Source: Pagrus major (lineage: Eukaryota > Chordata > Actinopteri > Spariformes > Sparidae). Taken from it: a stretch of 64,000 nt of DNA. The position numbers and the translations under genes are program-made. The notes below the pieces were generated by a model, which saw only the letters and a list, made by a program, of their open reading frames with translations, had not been told where the DNA came from and ran no database searches. How positions within the stretch are numbered: position 1 is the stretch's first letter; each line of letters begins with the position of its first letter. The DNA lies in the NCBI RefSeq assembly GCF_040436345.1, contig NC_133230.1, positions 20,408,197 to 20,472,196 of the forward strand, in the 5' to 3' direction. Below, in pieces: positions 53,565-64,000 of the stretch.

Positions 53565-54640
53565 TTCTTACTGCCATGTGGTACCTGAAACCAATGACTG
53601 TGCAGAAGCAACAGCCAGTAAATGAAACTTTTCTTGAGAGCGTTTTCGAAGCGGAACATCTCAGAGGTGCATTTACAGCCTCGGTGTAAATAAGATACTA
53701 TTCATCTCGTGGCAATTTGAGCTACATGTGATTCAGCTTGTGTCAGCTTACCAGTTCCCTCACAGTGCCTTCATGGTTATCAGCATTGTCTAACTGTATG
53801 TTTAATCAAAGGGATATATGTAGAGTGATGAGTTAAAGAGCCACATATTGTCTTCATATGGGATAGATACAGGCATTATAAATGTAAAATCATAACAATG
53901 AAGAAATAGGCTCTTATCTCACGAGGCACAAACATTTGCTTCATTCTCAAACAGCTCTGTTTACAAGTTGTATGTTGTTAAGTTCTTTATCCTATTTGGT
54001 GTCAAAAAACACTGATATTATAGGTGTAGAGACCCTTAATTTATATAACAAGCACTGTATGTGGGCCTTGTCATTTACTGTAAAAATTCCTAATGTGTAA
54101 CATTTCATGCAAATATAAGAGAACAAATATAGAGACTGAATTGTTGTGTGAAGTTCTGTTATCAGCACTTTTGGGTGACTTTGAAGAGTTACTTGCTCAA
54201 ATGAATGACGGGAGATGGGACGATTACCCAAATTTATTTCACAAGTTTCACAGTTTTATTTTGAGCTGTGATCAATGTTTGTGTCATTTTTGCAAAAAGC
54301 TGCTTTTTAAAAAAAAACAACAACAAAAAAAACAGTTTTAAATGTTGAATCGATCAGTCTGCTGCTCACATTTTCATATTATTGACACAAACTTGTACTA
54401 AAACACTATCTGCTCAAAATCTTGAAAGCAAAGTCTTAATATCCTGCACAGTTGATTTTTTTTTTTTTAAGTGTATGTTTGGATATTGATACTTGGTATG
54501 ATATGTTGTGTTGCAGGCATTTGATTTACCCATGTTCTTGTTTATGTGGACAGGATAGTATTTCATGTACATAAGTGTACATACAGTTGATTGATGAATT
54601 TGTATTAAAAGCATGAAAGGGAAATAAAAATGGTTCAGCT
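53565..54640 (+). terminator. atg2b: ATG2B 3' UTR and poly(A) signal
   Basis: From the TAA at 53562-53564 to just beyond AATAAA at 54623-54628, about 1.06 kb. A-rich and T-rich tracts at 54308-54333 and 54457-54469. No other gene seen. Confidence 0.65.
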
Positions 54641-54972
54641 CACCAGAGTAGAGGCCGGCTCCATGTGTGTTTTTTTTTGTTGTTGTTTTTTCTACCCCTT
54701 TATTCGATACAGTTAGGCTACGCATTGTCACGGATTGATCTGCTGTTTCCGTATTTGTTTTAAGGAAAATATTTTTGTTATAATTTTATTTTGATTGGCA
54801 GTAGTTTAATTCGTGCTTTTACTCTGAACAAGCAGCGCTTGTAGCTGAGAATTTTATTTTGAAATGTATAAGCCGTCAAAGCGGATGTTGTCCTGTTCAC
54901 ATGGAAACGACGCTAATTTTTTTTACTGTGTTTTGAAGCTTGTCAGCGTGCTCGTTCGTCTTATTTCAGGTG
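54641..54972 (+). promoter_or_regulatory. ATG2B-NOXRED1 spacer, NOXRED1 5' region
   Basis: About 330 bases between the ATG2B poly(A) signal and the NOXRED1 start. No TATA box or clear transcription start is visible. A TTATTTCAGG just before the ATG could be an acceptor from an unseen 5' exon. Confidence 0.35.
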
Positions 54973-56803
54973 ATGATGGAAGTACTTGGTGATTTCGAGG
55001 CTGGACTGACTGAGAGTGAGAAAGAGTTAGTTTACCTGCGCGCACGCTCGGCTGGACTGACGCTTTGCGGGTGCGCGCACGCAGTTTTCCTGTGTAAACT
55101 CATCCAGTCACTGAGGTAATTTCTCTAAAGGGCTATTTAAGTGTTTGTGACACAAAGACACAACTCTACAGCAACTTTTAGCCCACATAATCATACTGTC
55201 TGAAGTCATTTTGATTGTTTACATCATCAGGAGTCACACTGCAAACAGAGACTTGTCAGGACAGGACAGTGACCTCTGCGTTGGGATACTTGGGATGGGT
55301 AACATGGGGAGACAGTTGCTCTTGTCCCTCCTTCAAAAGTCTGGCATCAAACCATCACACATTAAGATCTCCAGTAGAAGACCAGAATCTGCAGGTACAC
55401 GATAAAATGAGAAACTTTGACCCAAAACTCCCTAAATCAGCCAGTGTGTCGCAAAAAAAGTAGCACCCAAATGACTGCATCAGTATTTCAAGAGAAAATG
55501 TATAAATGTATACTGCGTACAACTTTAACATATGTAATACACAATGCTTCACTCAAGATGTTGCTTTAACTAAATTGCACGTTTCCCTCCTTGTGTACTA
55601 CAAAGGCCACACTCAAGATCCTATGCTTGTGTTTGCCTTGCTTTCCTTATTTCAGTGGATTTCACCCAGACAGGAGTTGAATGTTTCTTCGACAATGGCA
55701 GACTGGCAGCGTGGGCAGATGTTCTGTTCCTCTGCTGTCTGCCCTCTCACCTCCTCAAAGTCTGTGCTGATCTGCGCTCTCATCTGTCAAAGCACTGCCT
55801 TGTGTACAGCTTCACCTCCGCTGTGCCTGTCACCAGGTACCACCACACTTACAGCATGCAGCACTGTTCACGTTCAGTTACTGAATTCCTCTCTCTCTAT
55901 CTGTTATTCCAGATTAGCACAGCTTCTTGGACACGACTTCATTCTCAAACCTCAGTATGACTTTGTGGCTTCTGACACTGCAGACGTGTGGCTGTCCTGC
56001 ACTCGTCTCACCACGGCTTTGACGGATCCTTTGCTGATAGAGGCATCCTGTCCTCTCACGATGAGCGGTATGTCATGCTTCATTATTGCAGACTTATTTT
56101 GCAGAGCTTGCATTTGAACTTGTCTTGTTGTATAAGATGTGAGCACAGCATTTTAATTTTGTTGCAGTAAAGCGTCACCTTTGATTTGACATTTTATGTA
56201 TTAATTAAGCCATATTCCTGTACATTTAGGTGGGATTTCCCTGGGTCTGAACTGGGTGTCTGCAGTTTTGTACAGCCTGCTAAATATCTGCACCTCTGCT
56301 GGTCTGGGATCCAGCGATGCTCTCTCTCTGATCAACAGTGTCCTTGAAGAGAAATGGTCAAAGACTGTGGAATTAAATGCTCAGAGTTTTATCAATGCAT
56401 CTCATGCATCTTCCCTTCTACCAGAGGAGTGAGGGCACTCAACATATATTTCTGTTATGTCTAACTGTCCAGAGGATAAAATGTATCAAGCAGTTGCTCC
56501 TTATTGAATTGCAGTGTTTACAGATTTAAGGAAAAGAAACAGCACTTATTTCAAATGTTATATTTTAGCTTTCTTTTTCTTCTCCACAGGCCTTTTCCTT
56601 GGATTTCTCTTACTAATGCTCAGAACAAGAAGACACCACTGCTGTGTTTTCTATCAAGCAGCAAATCTATGCAGCAGTGCATCTCTGCAGCATACAAATC
56701 ACTGCTAGAGACGACAGCAACATCAGACAGTTACTCTCTCATGTTAACTCAGTGTCCCCTCAGGATGTTCCTACAAAGTTTAAAGGTTGTGAAAAAATTA
56801 TAA
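54973..56803 (+). CDS. noxred1: NADP-dependent oxidoreductase domain-containing protein 1
   Basis: Pyrroline-5-carboxylate-reductase-like protein (human C14orf148) of unproven substrate. Exons 54973-55115, 55231-55394, 55656-55836, 55913-56067, 56230-56428, 56590-56803; 1056 nt, 351 aa (human about 359), phases all consistent. Rossmann nucleotide-binding motif GMGNMG at residues 69-74, in CVGILGMGNMGRQLLLSLL, followed by SSRRPES, where the basic residues fit NADP(H) preference. WADVLFLCCLPSHL and YSFTSAVPVTRL match the family. The C-terminal exon starts EPFPWISL. Two adjacent ATGs open the frame; the first is taken. Poly(A) signal AATAAA at 57009-57014. Lies about 330 bases after the ATG2B poly(A) signal, same strand. 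The enzymatic role is inferred only from fold. Confidence 0.93.
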
Positions 56804-57030
56804 TGTAATGCATGCAAGATTGCAGTTGAATAAATGGGTCTCAACAGTGTATTTTAATTCCCACCAGTGGTTTTTCATGCATCATCATCGTTTTCCTTTG
56901 ATTTGCAGTATGAAAGCATCTCTGCTGTCTGCTCCACCACTGTTGATTGAAATGCATCTCTATTCATGTCTAACTATTCCCTATGTTTTTTACATTAAAC
57001 TTTAGCCAAATAAAGATTAGAAATGCAACA
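56804..57030 (+). terminator. noxred1: NOXRED1 3' UTR and poly(A) signal
   Basis: Short 3' UTR ending after AATAAA at 57009-57014. Confidence 0.7.
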
Positions 57031-57179
57031 ACAACAAAAAAGGATTAGAAAATATAATGTTCTTTAAGACATGCATTGGCACATCATTTATTGATCTCAC
57101 ATTGCACCTTAAGATCAATTTAATGGAAGTTAAAGAAAATAAAAATGAGATGAAAACTAAGTTTGATGTAAAACAATAT

Positions 57180-57319
57180 TCCAATGGTAAATCATATAAA
57201 GAGATTTAAAAAAAATGCAATTATGAGATTAAAAAGTCATAATCATGAGTTAACAAAAGTCCAATTTATGATATAAAAAGTCAAAATGACGAAATAGGAA
57301 GTCACTATTATGAGATAAA
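57180..57319. repeat. Degenerate A/T-rich minisatellite, left half
   Basis: Recurring words of the form (t)atgagataaaaagtcataa, about 20 bp apart, run up to the transposon boundary at 57320 and resume after 58424. The pattern suggests one array split by the insertion. Confidence 0.55.
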
Positions 57320-58065
57320 TACGGAAGCCCTAAAGCGCCATGCATTCATACATTTTATTTCCTCCGTTTTCCTGTGATAACGAGTTAATTTCATTTGTTT
57401 TCTCGAGATCTCGAGTTATTATCTCGAAATAACAACTGCCGTTTTCCCGAGATAACGGGATAATTTTCTCGAGATCTCGAGATAACGAAACTTTGTTTTC
57501 CCGAGATAACAATATATTAATTCGAGATCTCGAGATAATGACTGTGATATGATAGGCCTGAGATTATGGAGACGCCCGGGACCTCGTAGCTGGTCAGCTA
57601 TGTAGTTAACAACGACATCAGGCTCACTTAGATTGCGCCGCCGATATAGCTGAAGCCTTGCTAACCATCTTTTTAGATTGCGTACACTAATGTGTATATT
57701 ATCTGTAATAGCAAGGCATAATGCTATTTCAGCCTGTGTCAGGCCTTAATTGAAAAGATATGTGACGCGGTGATCGATATGCTCCTGCTCCTCTGACATT
57801 GCTACACTGAATGATGTTTCCTGCAATGATTTAATATACTACACTATCGTTTTGTTTTCTCAAGATCTCGAATTAATTATATCGTTATCTCCTGAAAACA
57901 AAGTTTCGCTATCTCGAGATCTCGAGAAAATTATCCCGTTATCTCTGGAAAACGGCAGTTGTTATTTCGAGATAATAACTCGAGATCTCGAGAAAACAAA
58001 TGAAATTAACTCGTTACCACGAGAAAACGGAGGAAATAAAATGTATGAATGCATGGCCCTTTAGT
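57320..58065. mobile_element. DNA transposon derivative with long palindrome-bearing inverted repeats, copy 1 (IS3EU-like?)
   Basis: Starts TACGGAAGCCCTAAAG and has terminal inverted repeats of about 220 bp: 57320-57535 against 57850-58065. Each arm contains three copies of the palindrome CGAGATCTCG (57404, 57470, 57523; right arm 57861 degenerate, 57915, 57981) at matching spacings of 66 and 53-54 bp. The unique middle reads, on the minus strand from 57799 down to about 57545, as a transposase-like N-terminus: GLTQAEIALCLAIT, then SVRNLKRWLARLQLYRRRN, interrupted by one in-frame stop near the start. That wording resembles fish integrase-core transposases of the IS3EU group; the family name is my recollection, not a search. 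Confidence 0.6.
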
Positions 58066-58424
58066 ACGGAAGCCCTAAAGGGCCATGCATTCATACATTT
58101 TATTTCCTCATACATTTTATCTCGAGATAACAAAACTTTGTTTTCCCGAGATAACGATATAATTAATTCGAGATCTCGAGATAACGACATAGCTGGTCAG
58201 CTATGTAGTTACGACGACATCAGGCTCACTTAGATTGCGCTGCCGATATATCTGAAGCCTTGCTAACATAGATTTTAGATTATGCATTATGTTATTATGT
58301 TAGATTATGTTATTTCAAATAATAACTCGAGATCTCGAGAAAACAAATGAAATTAACTCGTTATCACAGGAAAACGGAGGAAATAAAATGTATGAATGCA
58401 TGGCCCTTTAGGGCTTCCGTAGAC
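58066..58424. mobile_element. Tandem, internally deleted copy 2 of the same transposon family
   Basis: Begins tacggaagccctaaaggg right where copy 1 ends and finishes with the inverse, ccctttagggcttccgta. It keeps part of the arms (one palindrome each, at 58169 and 58328) and a piece of the middle (58185-58265, matching 57583-57665), and lacks the rest. TA at both outer ends may be the target duplication. Confidence 0.6.
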
Positions 58425-58740
58425 AAAATCTTATAAGTATGAGATAAAAGGTCATAAATAAGAGATTAAAAGTAAAAACTGAGCTACAAAAAGTCGAAAT
58501 GATGAAAAAAATCAATAATACATATAATTATGACTTTTTTTTTTTTTTACTTATCCTATTCATTACTTTTTATCATAATTTCGACGTTTTATGTCATAAT
58601 CAAGATTGACCATTGGAGATATTTTTTCACTCACTCAGCTTAGTTTTCATCTTTTTTCCCCCTTTAACTGGCGGACAAAGTCTTCCCCAGGCTTGGCGTT
58701 TGTTTCATAACTAATCTGTGCACCATGTCACAAGTATGAC
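58425..58740. repeat. Right half of degenerate minisatellite and spacer before TMED8
   Basis: 58430-58515 continues the tatgagataaaaggtcataa-type words seen left of the transposon. 58515-58605 then inverts them around a T-tract (58535-58549), forming an imperfect hairpin. 58605-58740 shows nothing further. Confidence 0.45.
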
Positions 58741-59321
58741 TCCACCGGCGTCTGGATGGACTCGCAGATGTTCGGTTAGACTCGAGAAAAACGCGGAAGT
58801 GTCAAAAATTCGGGTCTGTTTTTTCCTGTCAAGCGGCAGCAGCACCGTGGAGGGACCCGTCACATGATTGCAGTGATATGGAGGCGCATTTCCCGATGGC
58901 CTGATTTGGACTAAAGTGATATAACATCGTGTTGTTGGACTATCAGTGTTACACCCTGGTAAGATATGTTTGTGCCCAGTGTGCCCGAAGCTTCGGCTCC
59001 ACTTTCTCTGCCTGCTAGGTAGCATTAGCTGGCGTGAGCTAACCAGCTAGCTAGCTAGCAGCAAGCTAATGTCAGTCTTTGAAGAGGAAGCCATTGTATA
59101 TACATACAAATGTCGCCTCTACGGCTTCAGCCATTAATTCGCCGGTGTGTGCTATGGTTATCATGGCCCATTAATGTCTGACAGCAGTTTGTTTAGTTAG
59201 TTTATGTGCGGTAGGAGGCTAGTTTCTCTGTTGACACCCCCCCTCCTCCCTGTGGTGGGAAGAGGCGGGGTTTCATCTTTTCCAGCCACGCAGACTGAGG
59301 TGTAGTCTTGTCTTTGCAGTC
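58741..59321 (+). promoter_or_regulatory. tmed8: TMED8 5' region with non-coding first exon
   Basis: A probable non-coding exon ends at 58958 (caccctg/gtaaga) and splices to the acceptor tctttgcag at 59319, two bases before the ATG. The interval holds GCTAGC words (59040-59060) and a CT-rich patch at 59238-59250. No TATA box is evident. Confidence 0.5.
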
Positions 59322-60771
59322 ATGGAGAGATTAGAGGCTTCATCAGAGCTCCAGTCACGGCTGTCATCTCTGTCCTTCTCTTCGTTCCCCGGAATAACAT
59401 CCATGCAAGGAGACAACCGACCACTAGACAGGTAGCCTGTTGCTGCAGAAAGTGCTGCTTATACTAAAGCTACTGTCAGGAAATGTGCTGCTGGTTATAC
59501 TTCTTGCATCCTTTTAGTCTGCACTGTTTAATTATTGTGTTGTCTTCTATACTATCTTCTCTTCAGGCTCCAGAATACAGACCTTTCACAGGGCTGCACC
59601 CAATCCCAGAATCAAGCTGACATGGATCAAACCGAGGAGGATTCAGGGCAGCATGCTGAGGTGGTTAATATTTAAGTGTGTCGGAAGAGCTGTCAATAAG
59701 AGGCAATAAACAGGGCAGTGCAATATAATATCATTTCTGAGCTGAAACATCAGTCTTGTGTGTGTTTGCATTTTCAGGGTAATCAGGAGGCCCCTGCTGA
59801 GCTGGCCCTCGGGGAAGGAGGCGACGAGAACAACAGTGCTGGGAGCTGTCAGGTGTCCGCTGAGATAAAAGGTGAGAGACCTGCTGAGTGTGCCATCATG
59901 ACTGCTGCTTTGTTTTATCTGTGATTTGGATTCAGTAGGGTTTATAAATCTGTGTTTATAGTGTGCTACGCGCTGAAAAAACATTAGTCTACAATTTAAG
60001 AGGGCTTATTTAAGATAGCGAAGTAATGATGAGAATTGCTGTAATGCTCTTCATGGACACATTTGTTGCTCCTGATGACAGCCCAGATGCCGCCCCTGAA
60101 CCCCCCGACGACATGGACATCTGCTGCACTGAAGGAGCTGAAGGCAAAGCTGCGAACGGAAGAGGACAGCGTGGTGACAGTGTACCGGGGCGACATCATG
60201 ACAGTTCATGTGCCCACTGTCCCCGAGGCCAAGAAAGTGTGCTGGGAGTTCGCCACAGACGGCTATGACATTGGCTTCGGCATTTATTTTGACTGGACTC
60301 CTGTCACGAGCCGGTCCATCACCGTGCACATCAGCGAGTCAAGTGATGACGAAGAGGAAGAGGAGGAGCTGGAAGGTCAGTTAGTTAAAAACTCAGTCCT
60401 GCTTTAAACCTTTTTTCCCTGGTCATCGCAATTAAACGTATCAGTCAATCTGTATCTACAAAACACACCTTAATTGCAGTTTTTATGTGCTCTCCTCCAG
60501 CTGGGATCCCAGGCGGTGTGTTGACTTTGTGGTTTATGTGCTTTCTGTTGCAGGGCCTGTTGGTAACGGAGACATTGAGAAAGGCTCCAAAACTCAAACC
60601 AACTCGAACTTGGCTGAAATCCTACCTGTATACCGCCAGGACAGTCACTTGTCCGTGAACGGGGGAAGCCACGACTTTCCAGGTGAAGGCACTTATCTCC
60701 TGAAGTTCGACAACTCCTACTCACTATGGCGAAATAAAACTCTTTACTACAGAGTTTATTACAGTGCCTGA
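59322..60771 (+). CDS. tmed8: Transmembrane p24 domain-containing protein 8 (GOLD-domain protein TMED8)
   Basis: Exons 59322-59431, 59567-59660, 59778-59871, 60082-60375, 60554-60771; 810 nt, 269 aa, phases consistent. The N-terminal 100 residues are Ser/Glu-rich and poorly conserved. From about residue 120 the GOLD (Golgi dynamics) beta-sandwich reads [20 protein letters not shown], then [14 protein letters not shown], an acidic run [12 protein letters not shown], and the closing strands [20 protein letters not shown] and [15 protein letters not shown] domains mediate protein or lipid contacts in secretory trafficking. Despite its name I see no signal peptide or membrane helix, so it is probably cytosolic like the ACBD3 GOLD domain. 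Follows NOXRED1 on the same strand; the two genes are also near neighbours in mammals. Confidence 0.94.
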
Positions 60772-61165
60772 GATGCCAATTTATTGTTTATGAATGTATA
60801 CTTTACAGAAGAATACTACTCTTAAGAACTATTTTTGATTCCATGCTTGGAAGAAGATGAAGTTATAATATAAAAGGTTAAATATAGGCATATCTATTTT
60901 TTATCACTATCTGCTTGTTTTGCCACATACTGAATTATATGGTCAGATGGATTTATTTGCTGATAGATATACGAAGAAGCCTTGTATATGTGCCATATTC
61001 CCATGTATGCACTGTGCTATTTGGTCAAGTGCCGTCATAAAACATATATCGTCTCCAGCCGTAACATTTCTATGGAAGCAGTGATCAGGGAACACCTGCA
61101 CAGAATCTGTTTCACCAGTCCAGGTGCTTAATCAGCAGTGCTCTAAAGAAATGAAGTCTTTTATG

Positions 61166-61219
<54 letters not shown>

Positions 61220-61870
61220 ATGTACACCTTCTTTGATTATTTGCTTTGTTGTTGTTACCTGTATTTATCCCTTTGCTTTGTAGCGTAACTTATTTTCCAA
61301 CTGTGCTTAAATGATACAAATTCTGTGCACAAAGCCGTCTACTGTCATAGTGGTGTGTTGGTAAAAGATATCAGTTGAATGTACTAAAGCAAGTGGTAAC
61401 CGTTTTCCAAAGTGTGCTTTTTATGACACAAATAAAAGTCATTCCTTATCACATAAAGCTCTTATTATGTAATATAGATTCAATATTTACACATGCCCCA
61501 CCTCCCACCCTTTAATTTGCTGTTTTTGAGGAAGGGGGCGGTCGTAACGTTTCATCGAAATGTGTTTTGTGCACAGGTCTATGTAGGTAAAGGTCAGTGT
61601 GTGTGTTTTTTGTTTTAATATCATCAGTGCGTTGGTCTTACATGTGTTGAATTGTTACTTCCTGTTTTTTGTAAAATCGACGCTACTTTCACACCTCACT
61701 TGTGTGCATGTTCCCAAAGATGTCCCAGATTTGGCTGCTAATGCCATAAACATTGTAAAGCTACTGGTTCAAAGCTTCCAGTGTTCGCTGTATTGTACCT
61801 TTACTGTAAGTCATGATGACATTTGTTCCTGAGATTTATATTCCTCAATAAAGAGAATATTGTGTAGCTT
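60772..61870 (+). terminator. tmed8: TMED8 3' UTR with two poly(A) signals
   Basis: AATAAA at 61431-61436 and 61847-61852 offer alternative ends of about 0.68 and 1.1 kb after the stop. Contains the (TG)n tract at 61167-61217. Confidence 0.6.
61167..61217. repeat. (TG)n microsatellite
   Basis: About 25 uninterrupted TG units in the TMED8 3' UTR. Confidence 0.97.
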
Positions 61871-63400
61871 TCTTTGTGATTAATGTGGGTATGGGATCAA
61901 TCATATGAAGACTGTGATGATAGGAAAAATTTAAGAGCAGGTAAAAGTTGGAGCGTGACACCTTATGAGTAGTTATTCAGACCGTTGGTGTGTGTAGTCT
62001 CCCTCTAACCATCATTTCATAACAGTCTCACTGCTGAGCCAGGATTAGAAAGCAGATGGTCCCCTGTGCCTCCATTAACGTGTGGCATTGGGGGACTGAT
62101 GTAATTGTTACAGAGGTGCTGATGAAACCAGGTTTTATTTTCAGCTCTCCCAAAAGGCCAGTGAGAATCCAGAGTTACACCCTGTGTCACTCATGTTTTA
62201 CTGGATTTACAAGCAGCAGGATAAACGTATTCTTGAATAAATATGTTCTAGTTCCAACTGTAAATCAGGTAGTATGATTATTTTAAAAGGTGTGGACAAG
62301 AAATGTGCAGAATCTTGAATGTACTGTACTATACTGCAGCATTATTCCATAAAAACTCAGCTGTGAATATATTATCAACAACTGTGCACTACACCAGAGC
62401 GTGTTTTATTTATTTATTGTTTGATGTGTCATGAGAGCTGAAATCCTCCAGAGACTGCAGTTTGAGGTGTCTTTGTGTTGAACTGCATTGTAATGAAAGT
62501 GTGTTCAGTGTCTAGTCCACCGACATTGCATACTGTACACGAGGGAGGCAGAAGGACAACATAAGCAAATACAACACCACGCTAACCACTAGGGCTGAGC
62601 AATTAATCAAAATAGTGTTGATACAATATTCAAATTGCAGGACCAGCTAAATGTGTCACAACCTAGCATTATAAATAAAGCATTGTGGTGCAACAGAGAT
62701 GCCCTGGTCTACAAATCATATTCTCCAGATGTGAGGGAACATGCTTTTTTGGTACAGCAAAAATCCCATCATCATCATTTTAGTGAAAATCAAATGCAAT
62801 TTTGTCTTTTTATTTATTTTTTTGCATATTGTTCAGCCCTACTAACCACTATAGAGCCCCGAAACTGATAAAAACAACAAACAAAACTTCAACAACAATC
62901 AGTTGATTAAAAATAAAACTATAATGAAGTCAGTTCCAGGACTCTGTAAACCACAGCCTCAAAGTTTACTATATAGGTGAATTCTCTCTTGGTCAACAAA
63001 CGGTGTATTAAAAGGTGAATTTATCTAACTACTTGTCATATATAGCCAAAGTTTTCACCATGAAATACAGCCTCAGATGGCCTCCTACTGGTGAAAAAAT
63101 AATAAACTCTGGCTGCTGTTAAATTTACAGGTGGGGCAATTAACAGCATAAGATAAAAGGTAGAAAACAGCCTTTTTTGCTTTTTATAAATATTCCAGTG
63201 CACCCTGACAAAGGAGCTGTCATCTTCAACACTGCAGCAACACCTGCACATTAATTGCACTGCGGCCTCACGTGCGTAACTTCACAACGGCCTCGAGCTG
63301 GAGTCAGCCAATCAGACGTGATTACCGGAGCTCGAGGTCGCACCGAAGGTTTCCTAGCTGCTCGCCCTCCGAACTTCTCGACGAGGAGGCCTTAAAAAAC
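61871..63400. other. Intergenic region and 5' flank of the right-edge gene
   Basis: Holds the hAT-type MITE at 62590-62841. From about 63265 the sequence becomes CpG-richer with a CCAAT at 63308-63312, fitting a promoter for the gene starting at 63401. Nothing else is recognisable. Confidence 0.5.
62590..62841. mobile_element. hAT-type MITE with 8-bp target-site duplication
   Basis: The 252-bp element starts TAGGGCTGAGCAATTAATCA and ends with the inverse ..TTGTTCAGCCCTA. It is flanked on both sides by the perfect 8-bp duplication CTAACCAC (62582-62589 and 62842-62849). Inverted TAGGGCTG ends and 8-bp duplications are the hallmark of hAT elements. No coding capacity. Confidence 0.8.
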
Positions 63401-64000
63401 ATGGGGAAGCTCAATTTTTACGTCCTCTGGTCTCTGTGTGACGCTCCCCGCCAGTTCAGCAGGTAGGCCTTCGAGGAAAAAAACAAAAACATTCAGCCGT
63501 TTTCACTTTGAAACAACAATTCAAACATGTTTTCCGGGTCCGCAGCAAGTCCAACCGAAGGTGCTTTCAGGTCCACGTCCCACTGCCTCTTCCCAAACAC
63601 CTGGTCATCTTTGGCCTTGGAGAATGGAAATGCAGTGAAACAACAATATCTGTGAATGTTGTGGTCAGTGCACAAGTGCCAGCCCAGAAAATTGGGACCC
63701 TGTCATCTCAAGCAAGGTATGTATGTCCAGGAGAAAGGCTTCTTTCCACTGAAAAATCCCAAACAGTCTGAATGGTTGTAAAATGAACTCTGAACTCAGG
63801 TGCCTGACCTGGGAGGGTGACTGGAGCGATGACATTGTCACAGAGGCAGCAGAGAAAGGCAGGAGAGGAGTTTATGGCAAGATTGTGCTAACGGTGTGTG
63901 GAGAGGTAGGTTAGTAAAGAGATGGCTTAAAGGGTAACTCCACCAGTTTTACATATTTCATTATGGTTACAGGTCTTCGCGAGTATTGCAGCATATGTGA
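63401..64000 (+). CDS. Unrecognised gene, 5' part only (runs off the right edge)
   Basis: Four consecutive GT-AG exons join in frame: 63401-63462, 63546-63716, 63800-63905 and 63973-64000 (edge). The protein opens MGKLNFYVLWSLCDAPRQFS, continues SKSNRRCFQVHVPLPLPKHL, and later ..CLTWEGDWSDDIVTEAAEKG.. and ..GRRGVYGKIVLTVCGEVFAS... At least 122 residues are present. There is no signal peptide or recognised motif; the alternation of hydrophobic and polar residues suggests a beta-rich domain. The ATG at 63401 follows a CpG-richer region with a CCAAT box; the frame is open upstream but lacks another ATG. I do not recognise the family. Confidence 0.6.

Noticed and set aside
55506-56117. 203-codon open frame over the NOXRED1 exons
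   Set aside because: It runs through introns and covers NOXRED1 exons 3 and 4 with a frame change; the six-exon model with matching phases explains the region better.
57330-58064. Two similar 60-70-codon frames rich in SLSRDLEK / SLSQENG
   Set aside because: They are translations of the palindromic inverted arms of the transposon, which is why the same peptide appears on both strands.
63493-63675. Minus-strand 60-codon frame in the right-edge gene
   Set aside because: It is the antisense of the plus-strand exon at 63546-63716, which has good splice sites and continuous phase.

Overview
This window is nuclear DNA from a teleost fish, probably a percomorph. All recognisable proteins are vertebrate orthologues split by GT-AG introns, and the introns hold dispersed repeats familiar from ray-finned fish genomes. 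There are no bacterial features: no operons, no Shine-Dalgarno sites, no CRISPR, and I see no tRNA or rRNA genes.

Layout, left to right. (1) 428-28333, plus: EML5, a giant microtubule-associated WD40/HELP protein. The first coding exons lie left of the window; 42 exons are seen here, including three microexons of 15, 9 and 21 nt. (2) 30299-31486, minus: ISCA2, mitochondrial [4Fe-4S] assembly. (3) 32254-33936, plus: NPC2, lysosomal cholesterol carrier, head-to-head with ISCA2 across a CCAAT-rich promoter. (4) 35734-36366, minus: GSKIP, a PKA-anchoring GSK3-beta-binding protein, with a non-coding first exon near 38.4 kb. (5) 39704-53564, plus: ATG2B, autophagy lipid-transfer protein, 42 coding exons, head-to-head with GSKIP. 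(6) 54973-56803, plus: NOXRED1. (7) 57320-58424: two tandem inverted-repeat DNA transposon derivatives. (8) 59322-60771, plus: TMED8 (GOLD domain). (9) 63401 to the right edge, plus: the first exons of a gene I do not recognise.

The reading frames were joined exon by exon and all splice phases agree. ATG2B comes to 2076 aa, ISCA2 176, NPC2 149, GSKIP 133, NOXRED1 351, TMED8 269, and EML5 1855 aa within the window. By my recall, all these genes map to the long arm of human chromosome 14 (14q24.3, q31.3, q32.2) but not as one block, so the window is a shuffled piece of that ancestral linkage group.

Functionally the genes are not one pathway. Two divergent pairs (ISCA2/NPC2 and GSKIP/ATG2B) look like shared CpG/CCAAT promoters of housekeeping genes. 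I find no clearly new biological system. The items most worth checking are the EML5 microexon set with UGC motifs at their acceptors, an unexplained exon-like block on the minus strand of an EML5 intron (3255-3665), an in-frame alternative acceptor in GSKIP, the palindrome-rich transposon pair, and the unrecognised gene at the right edge.
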